In this document: in pieces, positions 1 through 10,440 of the stretch
Layout: each line of letters begins with the position of its first letter
Position numbering within the stretch: the stretch's first letter is position 1
Source: Amaranthus tricolor
Lineage: Eukaryota; Streptophyta; Magnoliopsida; Caryophyllales; Amaranthaceae
Direction: 5' to 3'
Assembly: GCF_026212465.1 (NCBI RefSeq)
Contig: NC_080062.1
Coordinates: 8,536,543 to 8,600,542, forward strand
DNA length: 64,000 bases
Notes under the pieces: generated by a model
The model's input: the letters and a program-made list of their open reading frames with translations, nothing else
Databases searched by the model: none
Told to the model about the DNA's origin: nothing
Made by a program: the position numbers and the translations under genes

Positions 1-779
1 GACGCGGCTTTTCATTCTACTCAACATTGAGAACACTAAACTAAGAATAAATTAAAAGAACAAGCAAATATTAACAAAACATATGTTGATGTATGCATCT
101 TACGTAAATTGTAAAATGTAGCGGAAAATATATTGTATGCAGCAGGTGCATCAATATCTTATATTTAATCTACTCATCCTTATTGCATCGAAATCACATT
201 GTTATCAAAGTTATTAGCATGATTTGAGCTAATTAATTACCCAAGAAATTTATTTTGATTTGATTTTTGTGTAATTTAATTTTAGGATGGGATTAATTTG
301 ATTATCAATTTTCCAACATGAAATCGAACGTGATCATTATATGTTCAAGGTGGAACTCAATTTCAATTAATAGAGCTAATGAATTGAGCTAATGAAGTAA
401 TATTTTGTTTCTTGAATTTATGAGTTTAGGGTTTTTGGTAGACACTCATAAATAAGGGTTTAAGGTTGCTCATTTGTGTATATTGTATCCCCAAATTTGA
501 GAGAAAACCTATGTGAGATTAATGAGTGTTCTCAGACAAAGTATTATATTATTTAGCGTTGATAACAATATAAGGATGAAAGAGTTCTTTCACTGAATTA
601 AAATATAAATTTTTATGTTTGTGTGCCATATTTTTGCGTATATCTATTTAGAGTATTTTTTATTTTTTCCTATCAAATAATAAAAAATAGATAATCTTTT
701 ATTCTACCACTCCTACAATAGTCCATTTGGATGTGATTCTACTCATAAAAATCTAAAAGTTGGCATATATTGCTGCAAT
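1..779. other. AT-rich intergenic DNA, no gene seen
   Basis: No reading frame with recognisable protein similarity and no clear terminal repeats were seen here. It is upstream of the MLP cluster. Confidence 0.5.
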
Positions 780-935
780 AAGCCCTTGTTGATAACTTAA
801 AATTTCCTTTTATAGAATCAATGGGGCATTGGGAATCATCCAAAATAAAGGAGTGGTTCATAGTGAAAGCAAGTCATCCCCTCCATAATTGTACTGAATT
901 GAGCTCAAATGCCAAGCTCATAAATTCTTCATCTC
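780..935 (+). pseudogene. Relic of a third MLP copy (promoter plus start of exon 1)
   Basis: The stretch at about 785-870 (AATGGGGCATTGGGAATCAT, then AGGAGTGGTTCATA) matches the promoter of the intact MLP gene at about 1597-1645 (AATGGGGATTGTGAATCATC, then GAGTGGTTCATATTGATG). About 50 bases further on, 896-930 reads TTGAGCTCAAATGCCAAGCT followed by CATAAATTCTTC, which parallels exon 1 of the intact gene at about 1790-1822 (TTGAGCTCAAATGTCATGCT, AACAAATTCTTT). No start codon region or remaining exon is left. I infer that it is the decayed end of another tandem duplicate; this rests on alignment by eye. Confidence 0.6.
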
Positions 936-1184
936 ACAACTAATAAAAAATAATTAAAATTATGCTCAAAATCTCTCTTGATTTTAATTGTTTGTTATAT
1001 ATTTATCCTCTCGTATTTGTTGCTATATATGAGAAGACTCCTAAGAATATAAACAAATAGCTCAAGGTTAGACATTATAAATCTTTCAAAATCTATTATA
1101 AAATAAAGTTAATATAAATATTAGGTTTTTAATCCAAATTCAACACCCCAAAATGGTCCATTAGGTTTTGTTACTACATAAATA

Positions 1185-1518
1185 CTTCCTCTTCCTCTGT
1201 TCCATAATACCCGCTATATTTTCTATTTTTGGCAATTTCATATTACTTGCTACATTTCCTTTTTAGTAATAAAACAATCATTTAAAGTTCTACCTACCCG
1301 TATTTTTATCCTACTTTATACTCTATACTCTATAATAAAATAATATACTATACTCTATATAAAGTAACCTAACAACCTATTTTTCCTTTTTCTTTTTCAA
1401 TTAATAATAATAAAATACTATACTCTATAAAATAAACAATCAGTTACAGTGTAGGTCAATCACTTTTCTTAATTCGCGTGCCCATGCAAATGTAGCGACT
1501 AAAACGGAATAGAGGAAG
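1185..1518. mobile_element. Stowaway-like MITE, 334 bp
   Basis: The ends are inverted repeats: CTTCCTCTTCCTCTGTTCC on the left, and on the right the complement of CTTCCTCTATTCCG. Inner bases also pair (CCCGCTATATT against TGTAGCGACT). TA dinucleotides flank both sides (1183-1184, 1519-1520), the usual Tc1/Mariner-type target. It sits about 240 bp upstream of the MLP start codon, so it may form part of that promoter region. Confidence 0.65.
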
Positions 1519-1668
1519 TATAAGGAATATATAATGCATGGGCGTAATTATTATATGCACTTTTAGATAACTTGGAATTTTTCTGTTTAAAGAAATAATG
1601 GGGATTGTGAATCATCCAATTATATTAAATGAGTGGTTCATATTGATGCATACAACCTTCTCCATTTC

Positions 1669-1676
1669 TATATAAA
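1669..1676 (+). promoter_or_regulatory. TATA box of the intact MLP gene
   Basis: TATATAAA lies 84-91 bp before the ATG at 1760, a normal spacing for a plant TATA box with a short 5' leader. The broken MLP copy downstream keeps the leader but not this box. Confidence 0.6.
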
Positions 1677-1759
1677 GCCCCTTGCTTCTTGCTAAACTTC
1701 ATGTACTCAATTAGTTAATTACAATATTAAATATTTAATCACATTTTGAAGGGAAAAAA

Positions 1760-3828
1760 ATGGCCCAAATTCAAAGGGTTGAAGGTCAAGTTGAGCTCAA
1801 ATGTCATGCTAACAAATTCTTTGATATTTGGGCTTGCAAAACACACCACATTCCTAATATAATCCCTAATCAAATTTCCAAAATTGAACTTCATGATGGG
1901 GAATGGGATAAGGTTGGTGCTCTTTTGAAATGGACTTATGTTCTCAGTAAGTAATTTCACTGTTCTGAAATACTTGTTACATTACGGTTATTAATACTAT
2001 TTATGGTTCAAACTTATTTTATATATTGCTGTTAATGTATAAGAAAATAGAGTCAAATTGAATCTTGTTTGAATCATCTAATCGCATATTTTCATATTAT
2101 TAAATTTTATAATTTCTAGATGTGCATAATTTAAAATATGAATCATCAAAATGATACATTAAAATGCGTAAATGTCAAATGTAGCAAGTATAATGAAACA
2201 GATGGAGTATTAATAATTACTTCTTATCAAGAGAAAACTTTGTATGGATTTGATCTATACGTTTCGGTGTACATTAACTTTAGGTATAAAAATAATATGT
2301 TTTTTCACTGGATAAGTACAATCAGTACAATCTTTTGGAACTATTTGTTACTTTTATATTGTCAACACTAAAATAGTATGGATTAAATTCATACAAGACT
2401 TATATTCTTATCACTCAAAAGTTTTTCATATCGGCTTAAAAATTATTTTTAGTCATTTGTCAAATAATTTTTAAATTATCAATAAAAAAATTATTTCCCA
2501 AACACACTATTAATACATATATCATTAAGTAAATCGAAGTATAATAAAGTATTCCATATTTTAAGCAAATATTGTCGCAATTTGTTTGATTTATTATTTA
2601 AATTATCAATGATAAGGATTACACATATATAGTCTTGTTAATTAGAATAACCTATACTTAATAAAAAATGATTCTTTGGTTTTGGATAATTTATTAAGAA
2701 CTATATTAAAATGGTTCATCAAATCATATGTATTTATTTTTTAAAAATATATGATGTTTTCAATCAAAGATCGAATGTTAACAACATTCTTTAAGTGTAA
2801 TCACTAACAAGAGTAAGATTGCGTATATATAATTTAGGGTATGATTGTTAATAATAAACTAACTTTTGCTTGATCCGTTGAAAATAAACGAACCTATTAT
2901 TTTTTTTAAATACAATCACGTTTTAGGTATATTAGTTAAAATTGTTTATAAGAATCTTCAAAACTTCTTTGTAAGTAAAGATTTAGGAATAATCAATAGT
3001 TGGATTAATTTTCAGCAATTATGCTAAATAGATGGGTTTATTTAAAAATAAACAATAATTGAGTTTCTTTAGCGGATCGAGCAAATGTTGATTTATTTTT
3101 TATAATTTCCCATATAATTTATCAAGGAGCTCCAACTATTATCTTAACCTTTTAATTGAGTTGCTGGTTCCTTAACATGGTATCAAAGCCAACATAACAA
3201 AAAGTCACGGACGTAAATCTCACACAACACTTAAAGTGAATTATTTTGTGCCAAGTATAAGGAGGGTTTATGTTGCGTTCTCACTTCTAACCCAAACGAC
3301 TCTCATTTGAAAGGGTGTGTTACAGTATAATATAACATATTATTGAGTTTCAACCATCAATTTAAACTTTTGGTTAGATTTCTTACTTGAAAATCCTACC
3401 CCCAGAACCACCATGTGAGCTACTTAACGAATTAGGTTATGATCATACTGGAACATTATTGTTGTTGTAATAAAAATAGAGAACTTTTTAATAAAACCAT
3501 CGATCACAAAATTAATAAATTGTTTTTGTGATTTGTGATTGTGAGTGCAGATGATAGCAAGCTTACAATAAGGACAAAAGTTGAAGAGCTTGAAGTGAAG
3601 AACAAGAAAATGAAGTACAGCTATCCTGATGGATTCATCGCCAAAAACATAAAGTCACATATGCATGCAATTCCGAAAGAAGATGGGTCAGGATGCATAG
3701 TGAAATGGGCTTTTGAGTATGAGAAGATGAATAATGCTGAGGGAGATCTTCCTGAGGCCAAAATATACATAGACTATCTACTTGAACTTGCTAAAGGGAT
3801 CGACGCTCATCTCTGCAGCCATGCTTGA
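1760..3828 (+). CDS. MLP: Major-latex-protein-like (Bet v 1 superfamily) protein, 154 aa
   Basis: Two exons: 1760-1946 and 3551-3828. The donor is CTCA|GTAAGT and the acceptor GTGCAG|ATGATAGC; joining makes one AAT codon (N63) and keeps frame to the TGA. The protein has the MLP layout: a basic N-terminus with VEGQVELKCHANKFFDIW, the THHIPNIIPNQI segment, GEWDKVGALLKWTYVL before the splice, then EELEVKNKKMKYSYPDG and the C-terminal helix [14 protein letters not shown]. The 154-aa length and single intron at this site are normal for the family. MLPs have the Bet v 1 fold with a hydrophobic cavity; members bind lipids or other small molecules and respond to stress, but the ligand of this one cannot be read. 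TATA box at 1669, AATAAA at 3883. The 1.6-kb intron holds an inverted-repeat element and a TRIM remnant. Confidence 0.9.
2837..3111. mobile_element. Inverted-repeat element in MLP intron (same family as 22826-23202)
   Basis: It begins GGGTATGATTGTTAATAATA and ends TTTATTTTTTATAATTTCCC, roughly complementary. Inside, TTGATCCGTTGAAAATAAAC near the left end faces a complementary TTTATTTAAAAATAAACAAT ... GCGGATCGAGCAAATG near the right. The same arrangement recurs at 22826-23202, showing a dispersed family. I could not settle the target duplication. Confidence 0.55.
3120..3420 (+). mobile_element. TRIM-like LTR retrotransposon remnant
   Basis: A tRNA-Met-type primer binding site, TGGTATCAAAGCC, sits at 3178-3190 directly after a sequence ending in TTCCTTAACA (a TG...CA LTR end). 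About 125 bp later a purine run (GAAAGGG) is followed by TGTTACAGTATAATATAACA at 3318, the start of a second LTR. Stretches of the two flanks resemble each other (CAACTATTATCTTAAC and CAACCATCAATTTAAA). There is no coding capacity. It lies inside the MLP intron. Confidence 0.5.
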
Positions 3829-4265
3829 TAAATTAATAATTGATATATTTGCTGTCAGTCATGATGCATATATATAAGCTTCAATAAAATGGCATGCATG
3901 CTGCTTATGTGTGTTAGTTTTGTTTTTGTGTATTACTACTTGTTGTGTACTGTTAATAGCATGTTTCTGCTTGCTACATCAAGAAACATGTACTTCTATA
4001 TGTTATCAATTCATGCTTTTCTTAATGATGCAATCAATGACTCTAATTAAACAAGAGTATACTAACAAGTTAAAGTCAAAACCTTTTTTCTTTTCTCCTT
4101 ACGACCCTATCCTAATCCAGCTTGTTTTATATTTACAGTTTTGTTTTTTTATCTTGGTGCTTTCACTCATGTTGCAGGATTTTTCTATCTAGGGTTTTGA
4201 CTGCTTACATTTCTCCTACCCTCTCCCTCGAGTGGAAACAGGTATGATTTGTCCGCTACCTCTCC

Positions 4266-4273
4266 CTCCTGAC
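4266..4273. repeat. Left 8-bp target-site duplication of the hAT element
   Basis: CTCCTGAC here and CTCCCGAC at 6690-6697 differ by one base. Eight base pairs is the duplication size of hAT transposons. Confidence 0.75.
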
Positions 4274-6689
4274 TAGAGGTGTCAAACAGATCAGGTTGGG
4301 TCATTTTTAGGTTCGCATCATATATAAATGGGTCATAGACCCTTAACCTGAACCTGACTTGTTTAATAAAATGGGTCAAAAATCGAAACCCCGACCTAAT
4401 CTGTAGCAGGTCGGGTCAACCTGCTAAATACCCATTTAGCCTGCTTTTTTTTGTTTGCTTATATTCGGTTTTTTCAGGTCATTTGACCCATTCTTCCTAG
4501 TTAAAAGTCTTCAAAAGTCAACAACAAGCAAAATATCACAACAAATTGTTAAGTTGACAAGCCAAAACCAAAAGCATCATAATTAGTTTTTACAAATCAT
4601 AATCTAAATTATGGTGGCTGAGGAAGATGCTTTTGAGTTGAATTCATATTGATCGAAACTTGGACTTGGATTAGGGCAAGATATGTCTTCTTTTTCTTCA
4701 ACTTTAATCTTCATTACCATCCTACAAAGCTCATCCAATTGTGATTCCATTTTTACTTCATCAGCAAACAAAAATAGAAGTTATTAAACAAACAAATTAA
4801 TACCAATAAAAGCAACTAACCAAAACCAATATTAACTTAGACATATTAGTATATAGAAAATTACCTCCTTTAAATGTCCAATCCTTAGACAAACAATAGA
4901 ATGGACAATATTTGGCTTCAAGACACTTCGATAGCAATCAAGTAACCGACCACCAATGCTAAAGGCAGATTCGAAAGCCACGGTAGATATAGGAATGGCA
5001 AGAATATCTCTTGCCAATGAAGAAAGTACCGAATAACAAGATGCATCTGTCTTTCAACGCGCAAGAATATCAAGACTAACTGAACGAGGCACTAGTTGCT
5101 CCTCAAAATACATCTCCAAATCAGATTTCATACTCACAATACTATGCTCATTAGAGAAACTATCAAAGTCTTATAATACATGCATTTACATCAAAATCTT
5201 TAAAAGGTAAAGAAACAAACAAAAACTTATATAATTATGGAAAAAAAATCAGAAACTTACTTACGATCATAAACTCATCGGTAGCATCTTCAACATTTCT
5301 ATCATGTAAACTTCCAAATTTTTTTCTTGGAGAAGTTGCAGATAGTTTAAAAGCATAGATTTTATAATTTTTTCTTGTGTTTTCTCCCTTACCTTAGCCA
5401 CTTCTTCCTCATATTCAACACCATCCCCATAAACGTTTTTGAAGCTCCATTGAACAAATTGAAGCTTAAACCTAAGATCTAACACAACAGCAACTGCCAT
5501 AATAATGCTAAAATCACTCCAATATTTCCCAAATTTTCCATACATCTTACAAGCTATTTTCTTCATAAAACCATCTGTACTCTCCATCTCACTTTTTAAA
5601 AGCAATCTTACCCTCAACACATTAGGAAAGTATAAGTTAGCAATAGGATATTTAGTCCCAGAAAAAGCAAGAGTAGCTTCATAAAAAACTTTTAAAAACT
5701 TGAAAATTTTTTCAATTTTAGCCCATTTTTCCGCAGTAGGACAATGAATATAGTTAGCATCAACTTTCTGAAAATGAATTAAAGTTTTCTTGTAATACAA
5801 TGCACTTTCAAGCATTAAATATGTAAAATTCCATCGTGTTATGACATCTTGTTTTAAACCTTTAGAGCTTTGAAGACCTACATGCTTAATACAACTTAAG
5901 AAACGTTGCTTTCTAGCTTGTGATCCCTTACAATATTTCAAACTTTCTCTCACCTTAATCACAGCATCATCAACTTCTTTCAATCCATCTTGAACTACTA
6001 AGTTCATGATATGTGCACAACACCTCACGTGAAAAAATTCTCCTGTACATAACAATTCAAGTTCACCCTTAAGACAATCTGCAAACACATTATTTGAAGC
6101 CGCATTATCAAGAGAGAAAAAGAAATCAGAAAAAATCGAACACAAAAAAAATCAGAAAAAATCAAACACAAAAAAAAGTCAGAAAAATCAAACTACAAAA
6201 ATAAAAGAATGAGAAAAAGAAATAATTCTTACCTTGGCTTTTGGCATTCAGGACTTGAGGTAGTGATAAATTCAGGAGGAAGATGGTAGTAAGAAGAGAG
6301 AAGAAGGCAGAGAGAACAGAGAAGAACTAAAGAAGCCAAGAGGAAGACGTCGCACGCTGTGTTCTACTGTTCTTTTAATTTTTAGGGTTTATTCGTTTAT
6401 TACATTGGAATGACAAGGACTAAATCAGTTATATACTTGGGCCTAACAGCTTTTTAGTGGGTTAATATCAGATAATATGGATCGACCTAACCTGACTGAC
6501 CCATTTAATAAATGGGTTAAACAAGTTTTTTTGGGGTTTAAATATTCAACCTGAACCTAACCCATTTAATAAACAAATCAGATCGGTTTGACCCATTTAA
6601 TTAATTAGGTCAAAAATCTAAACCCACCCGCTAATTTCGAGTCAATTTCAAATCAGGTTAGCAGGTCGGGTCAGCTTTTGCCAGCCCTA
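4274..6689 (-). mobile_element. hAT transposon remnant, 2416 bp
   Basis: The left terminus TAGAGGTGTCAAAC and the complement of the right terminus, TAGGGCTGGCAAAA, form imperfect inverted repeats. They are bounded by CTCCTGAC/CTCCCGAC. Both subterminal zones are rich in GGGTCA and CCCATTTAATAAA-type motifs, as transposase-binding ends of hATs often are. The interior holds a decayed minus-strand transposase (about 4850-6145) without a recognisable N-terminal BED zinc finger, so this copy is probably internally deleted and inactive. Confidence 0.8.
4850..6145 (-). pseudogene. hAT-family transposase, truncated and broken
   Basis: On the minus strand 6145-5267 is an open stretch of about 290 codons. 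It contains CCAHIMNLVVQDGL, the DVITRWNFTYLMLESAL signature typical of plant hATs, and a block with YWSDFSIIMAVAVVLDLRFKL that fits the hAT RNase-H-like region (DUF4413). After a gap with stops and frameshifts, 5017-4860 encodes ARDILAIPISTVAFESAFSI...GGRLLDCYRSVLKP, the C-terminal hAT dimerisation domain. The first part of the frame has no start-codon context and no BED finger is found upstream; instead 6160-6350 looks like purine-rich leader sequence. The domains prove the family; activity is ruled out by the breaks. Confidence 0.85.
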
Positions 6690-6697
6690 CTCCCGAC
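6690..6697. repeat. Right 8-bp target-site duplication of the hAT element
   Basis: CTCCCGAC, matching CTCCTGAC at 4266-4273 with one mismatch. Confidence 0.75.
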
Positions 6698-7184
6698 CCT
6701 GACTTTGTGCGAGATGTTGTGTTGATGACCATGATCATGTGTAGGATCAAATAAAAAGGTTACATATTATGAGGAGGATAAGTTGGATTAGTTTTTTTTT
6801 TTCATTATGTAGAGATTATATACAGAAATTGATACTATGCTATAAATTAAGAATATTTTTAGATTTAGGACATAGTATCTTTTCTGTGCATATAGTGACT
6901 TTAAGTATTTTTTAAATTTCATGTACTCAATTAGTTAATTACAATATCAAATATTTAATCACTTTTTTAAAGGGAAGAAAAATGGCTCAAAAGGATTGAA
7001 GGTCAAGTAAAGCTCAAATGTCATGCTGACAAGTTCTTTGATATTTAGGCTTGCAATACACACCACATTCCTAATATTATCCCTAATCAAATTTTCAAAA
7101 TTGAACTTCATGATGGGGAATGGAATAAGGCTGGTGCTGTCTTCAATTGGAGTTATGTTCTTAGTAAGTAATCCCTCCATTTCA

Positions 7185-7372
7185 TAGTTAATGTCTCATT
7201 CGCTTTTTGGACGCTATTCACATTTAACTCTTAATATTGTATTTTTAATCTATAAATTCAAATATAGTCAAGTGAGATCTTTTTTTATTCGTCTCAATGT
7301 GAAAATTGTTAATATCAACTTTTTATAATTTTTAATTATGCACAATAAGACATATTATGAATTGAATTGGTG
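7185..7372. mobile_element. Truncated Stowaway-like MITE in pseudogene intron
   Basis: It starts CCCTCCATTTCATAG and shares internal sequence with the complete Stowaway copy at 18617-18845: AATATAGTCAAGTGAGAT against AATCTAGTCAAGTGGGAT, and TTTTTAATTATGCACAAT in both. The right terminus is missing, replaced by the CACTA-type end that follows. Confidence 0.6.
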
Positions 7373-7374
7373 CA

Positions 7375-7663
7375 TTGGCAAACGTGCATAAAGCAAATGG
7401 CGACAAGCTGGCAACCAACCTCAGTCGTCGCCCACTAAAAAAAGCAAAAATAAAACCCGGCTAAACATGGCGACTAGCAGGCGACCAACCTCATTCGTCC
7501 CTCCTTGGCAAAAAAAAATTAGGTGATGAGTTTGACGACGATTAAAAGACGTCGCCTTGACCAAATAACTTTATGGCGACGAATGGTGACCAACCTTGTG
7601 TCGTCCCACTCTACTCGGCGCCGTCGTCTTCAGTACCTTACCAAAATTATGTTTTTTGTAGTG
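7375..7663 (-). mobile_element. CACTA-type transposon terminal fragment
   Basis: The plus strand ends in TTTTTTGTAGTG (7652-7663); its complement CACTACAAAAAAC is the hallmark CACTA terminus. Next to it lie several copies of a GGCGAC/GTCGCC-type motif (at about 7399, 7428, 7468, 7550 and 7574), which fits the subterminal repeats of that superfamily. No matching left terminus is seen, so only one end is present. Confidence 0.65.
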
Positions 7664-8029
7664 AGTTTGTAATAAAAATAGAGAATTTTTAAATAGAAAC
7701 ATGATCAGAATTATGAAAATTAATAATATAATTTTGTGATTTGTGACTGTGAGTGTAGATGATAACAAGCTTTCCATAAGGACAAAAATTGAAGAGTTAG
7801 ATATGAAGAACAGGAAAATAAAGTATATTTATCCTGACGGATTCTTCGCCAACAACATTACGTCACATATGCATGCAATTCCGAAAGGAGATCAGTCAGG
7901 ATGCATAGTGAATTATGGTTATGAGTATGAGAATGAGGCAAATCTTCCTGAGGCGAAATTATACATAGACTATCTGCTTGACCTTGCTAAAGGGATCGAT
8001 GCTCATCTCTACAGCCATGCTTAATTAAC

Positions 8030-8271
<242 letters not shown>

Positions 8272-8309
8272 AATAAAACAAGTTGTGAACATAAGTTTTA
8301 AATCTGGAA

Positions 8310-9170
8310 TGAATGCTCAATTCTTAGCCTATTCCATCGAGTATGAGGAGGTATTAGAGGTTGTGTGGGAGGATTTAGAGTCTAACCCTATTTCATCTTT
8401 GGAGTTATATGTGAAAGAGGTACCCTTAGGAATTAAAATGTGAATATAGTAGAAATAAATCAAGTGTTGAATGTAACTTTTACTCCTCCTTCTTCTATGA
8501 CTTTTTAACCTAAGAAACTCAAAATCCCTATGTTCCATCCTCATCTTGTACTCCATATGAGTCCCTTCACATGGAAGTTTAAATCACATAGGGTTAATTT
8601 AGAAGCAAAAATAAGGGGCTTCCATTCCTACAATTGTTCCTCCTACACCTTATGCTCTAGTTCCTCCTTTAGATGATCATATAGAGGACAACTCTTGGAG
8701 GTTCTGAGCTTGTGATACCACTTTCACTGAAGAAGAAGAGTTTGAAAATGGTCAGGTGTTTAACAATAAGGAGTTTTCTTGGAAAATGTTGGATTGTATC
8801 TTATTCGTAGAAATGTTGAGTATAGAACAAAGACTTCCAACTAGATTGCCATTGCATTGAAGTGTAATGAGGATGTTCTTGGAAAACAAGGGTTATGCAA
8901 AATACTTATTCATCTTCATGGCACAATGTAACTTACAAAGGGAAGCATGACTCTTGTGTATTAGGTAGTGATAATGTGTAAGTTACACACATTCATTTGA
9001 CATCCTCTGTGATTGACAATTCAATTAGAAATTTTGTTGCCCAATACCCATCAATTAAGGTCTCTATCGTGCGAAATAAGGTTAAAGACCAATTTAGTAT
9101 AGATGTGACAAATAAGTTGGAATGGTGTGCTAAGCAACAAGTCATGTTGTCCATCTATGGTACATAGGAA
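8310..9170 (+). pseudogene. Mutator-type (MuDR) transposase relic
   Basis: Reading the plus strand across frameshifts and stops gives EEEEFENGQVFNNKEFSW (about 8720-8780), then WHNVTYKGKHDSCVLGSDNV (about 8918-8977) and HLTSSVINNSIRNFVAQYPS followed by IKVSIVRNKVKDQFSIDVTNK (about 8990-9115). The order, a G-x-x-F-xx-K-x-E-F start, an H...C pair, then VxxK-F-D-V, resembles the N-terminal DNA-binding region of plant MULE transposases. The upstream stretch around 8310-8430 ([20 protein letters not shown]) may be the preceding domain. The catalytic DDE region is not recognisable. The family call rests on remembered motif layout only. Confidence 0.55.
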
Positions 9171-9800
9171 GTCTCTTATCCTCTCCATCCACGCTTGTTG
9201 AAAGCAATGTAATATTCTAACCCAGGAATAGTGGTTGAGTTGTTCTTTCCATCACTCGTCGATGGATGACTCCATGAGTTATCATCGTTGCATCACAATA
9301 CGCTTTGGCAACACTGATGATGATCCACTATGTAAGTATTCTTCCACATTTAATAATTTAACCTACCATTATCATAGTTATAATTGTTTTATTTTATTTG
9401 TGATTGCAGGCACAAGGCATGGAAGCCGTTATTCGCTCCATTTAGGAGGAGTCGGTGCAGGAGATTGCACATGGCATACTCTTATAGTCGCAGTTCCAGC
9501 ACTTCATTCCAGACGTTGCGAATCAAGCACCACCTTCGGCTTCTGCTGATGAGGTGCAAAGCTTGTCTCCTCCTCTTGACTTTCATTTAGATTGGTGCAT
9601 GGTCCTTCCAGGTTGCGCCATCACGGTATCAGTCACCTCCTATTCCCGATTATAACATGACCGCCTCTTACTATTATAAGAGGCGTAGTAAATCATCACA
9701 GTTAGATAGGGTAGGGGTGATAATTTTAGATTTGTATATATTTTGTTTGACTTGTGTATGTGTTGAGCATTCAGAGGATATTGAATATTTGTATATTTTT
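9171..9800. other. Decayed sequence, possibly transposon-derived
   Basis: Short open stretches occur at 9235-9590, one reading QAPPSASADEVQSLSPPLDF before stops. They continue on the same strand as the Mutator relic and may be its tail, but no domain is recognisable. Confidence 0.3.
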
Positions 9801-9802
9801 TG

Positions 9803-10440
<638 letters not shown>

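Larger units (their letters stand above)
6982..8024 (+). pseudogene. MLP-like pseudogene (broken exon 1, open exon 2)
   Basis: This is a tandem copy of the MLP gene at 1760-3828. The leader (from about 6917) and exon 1 (6982-7163) align with that gene, but a 5-base loss after ATGGCTCAA shifts the frame so translation stops six codons in. A further TGG-to-TAG change occurs in the FDIW motif (about 7047), and GTT has become GTA next to an in-frame TAA. The donor GTAAGT (7164) and acceptor GTGTAG (7757-7758) remain. Exon 2 (7759-8024) is fully open: DDNKLSIRTKIEELDMKNRK through [18 protein letters not shown] and a TAA. The TATA box of the sister gene is not present. An N-terminally broken MLP cannot fold normally, so I call it a pseudogene. 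Confidence 0.85.
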
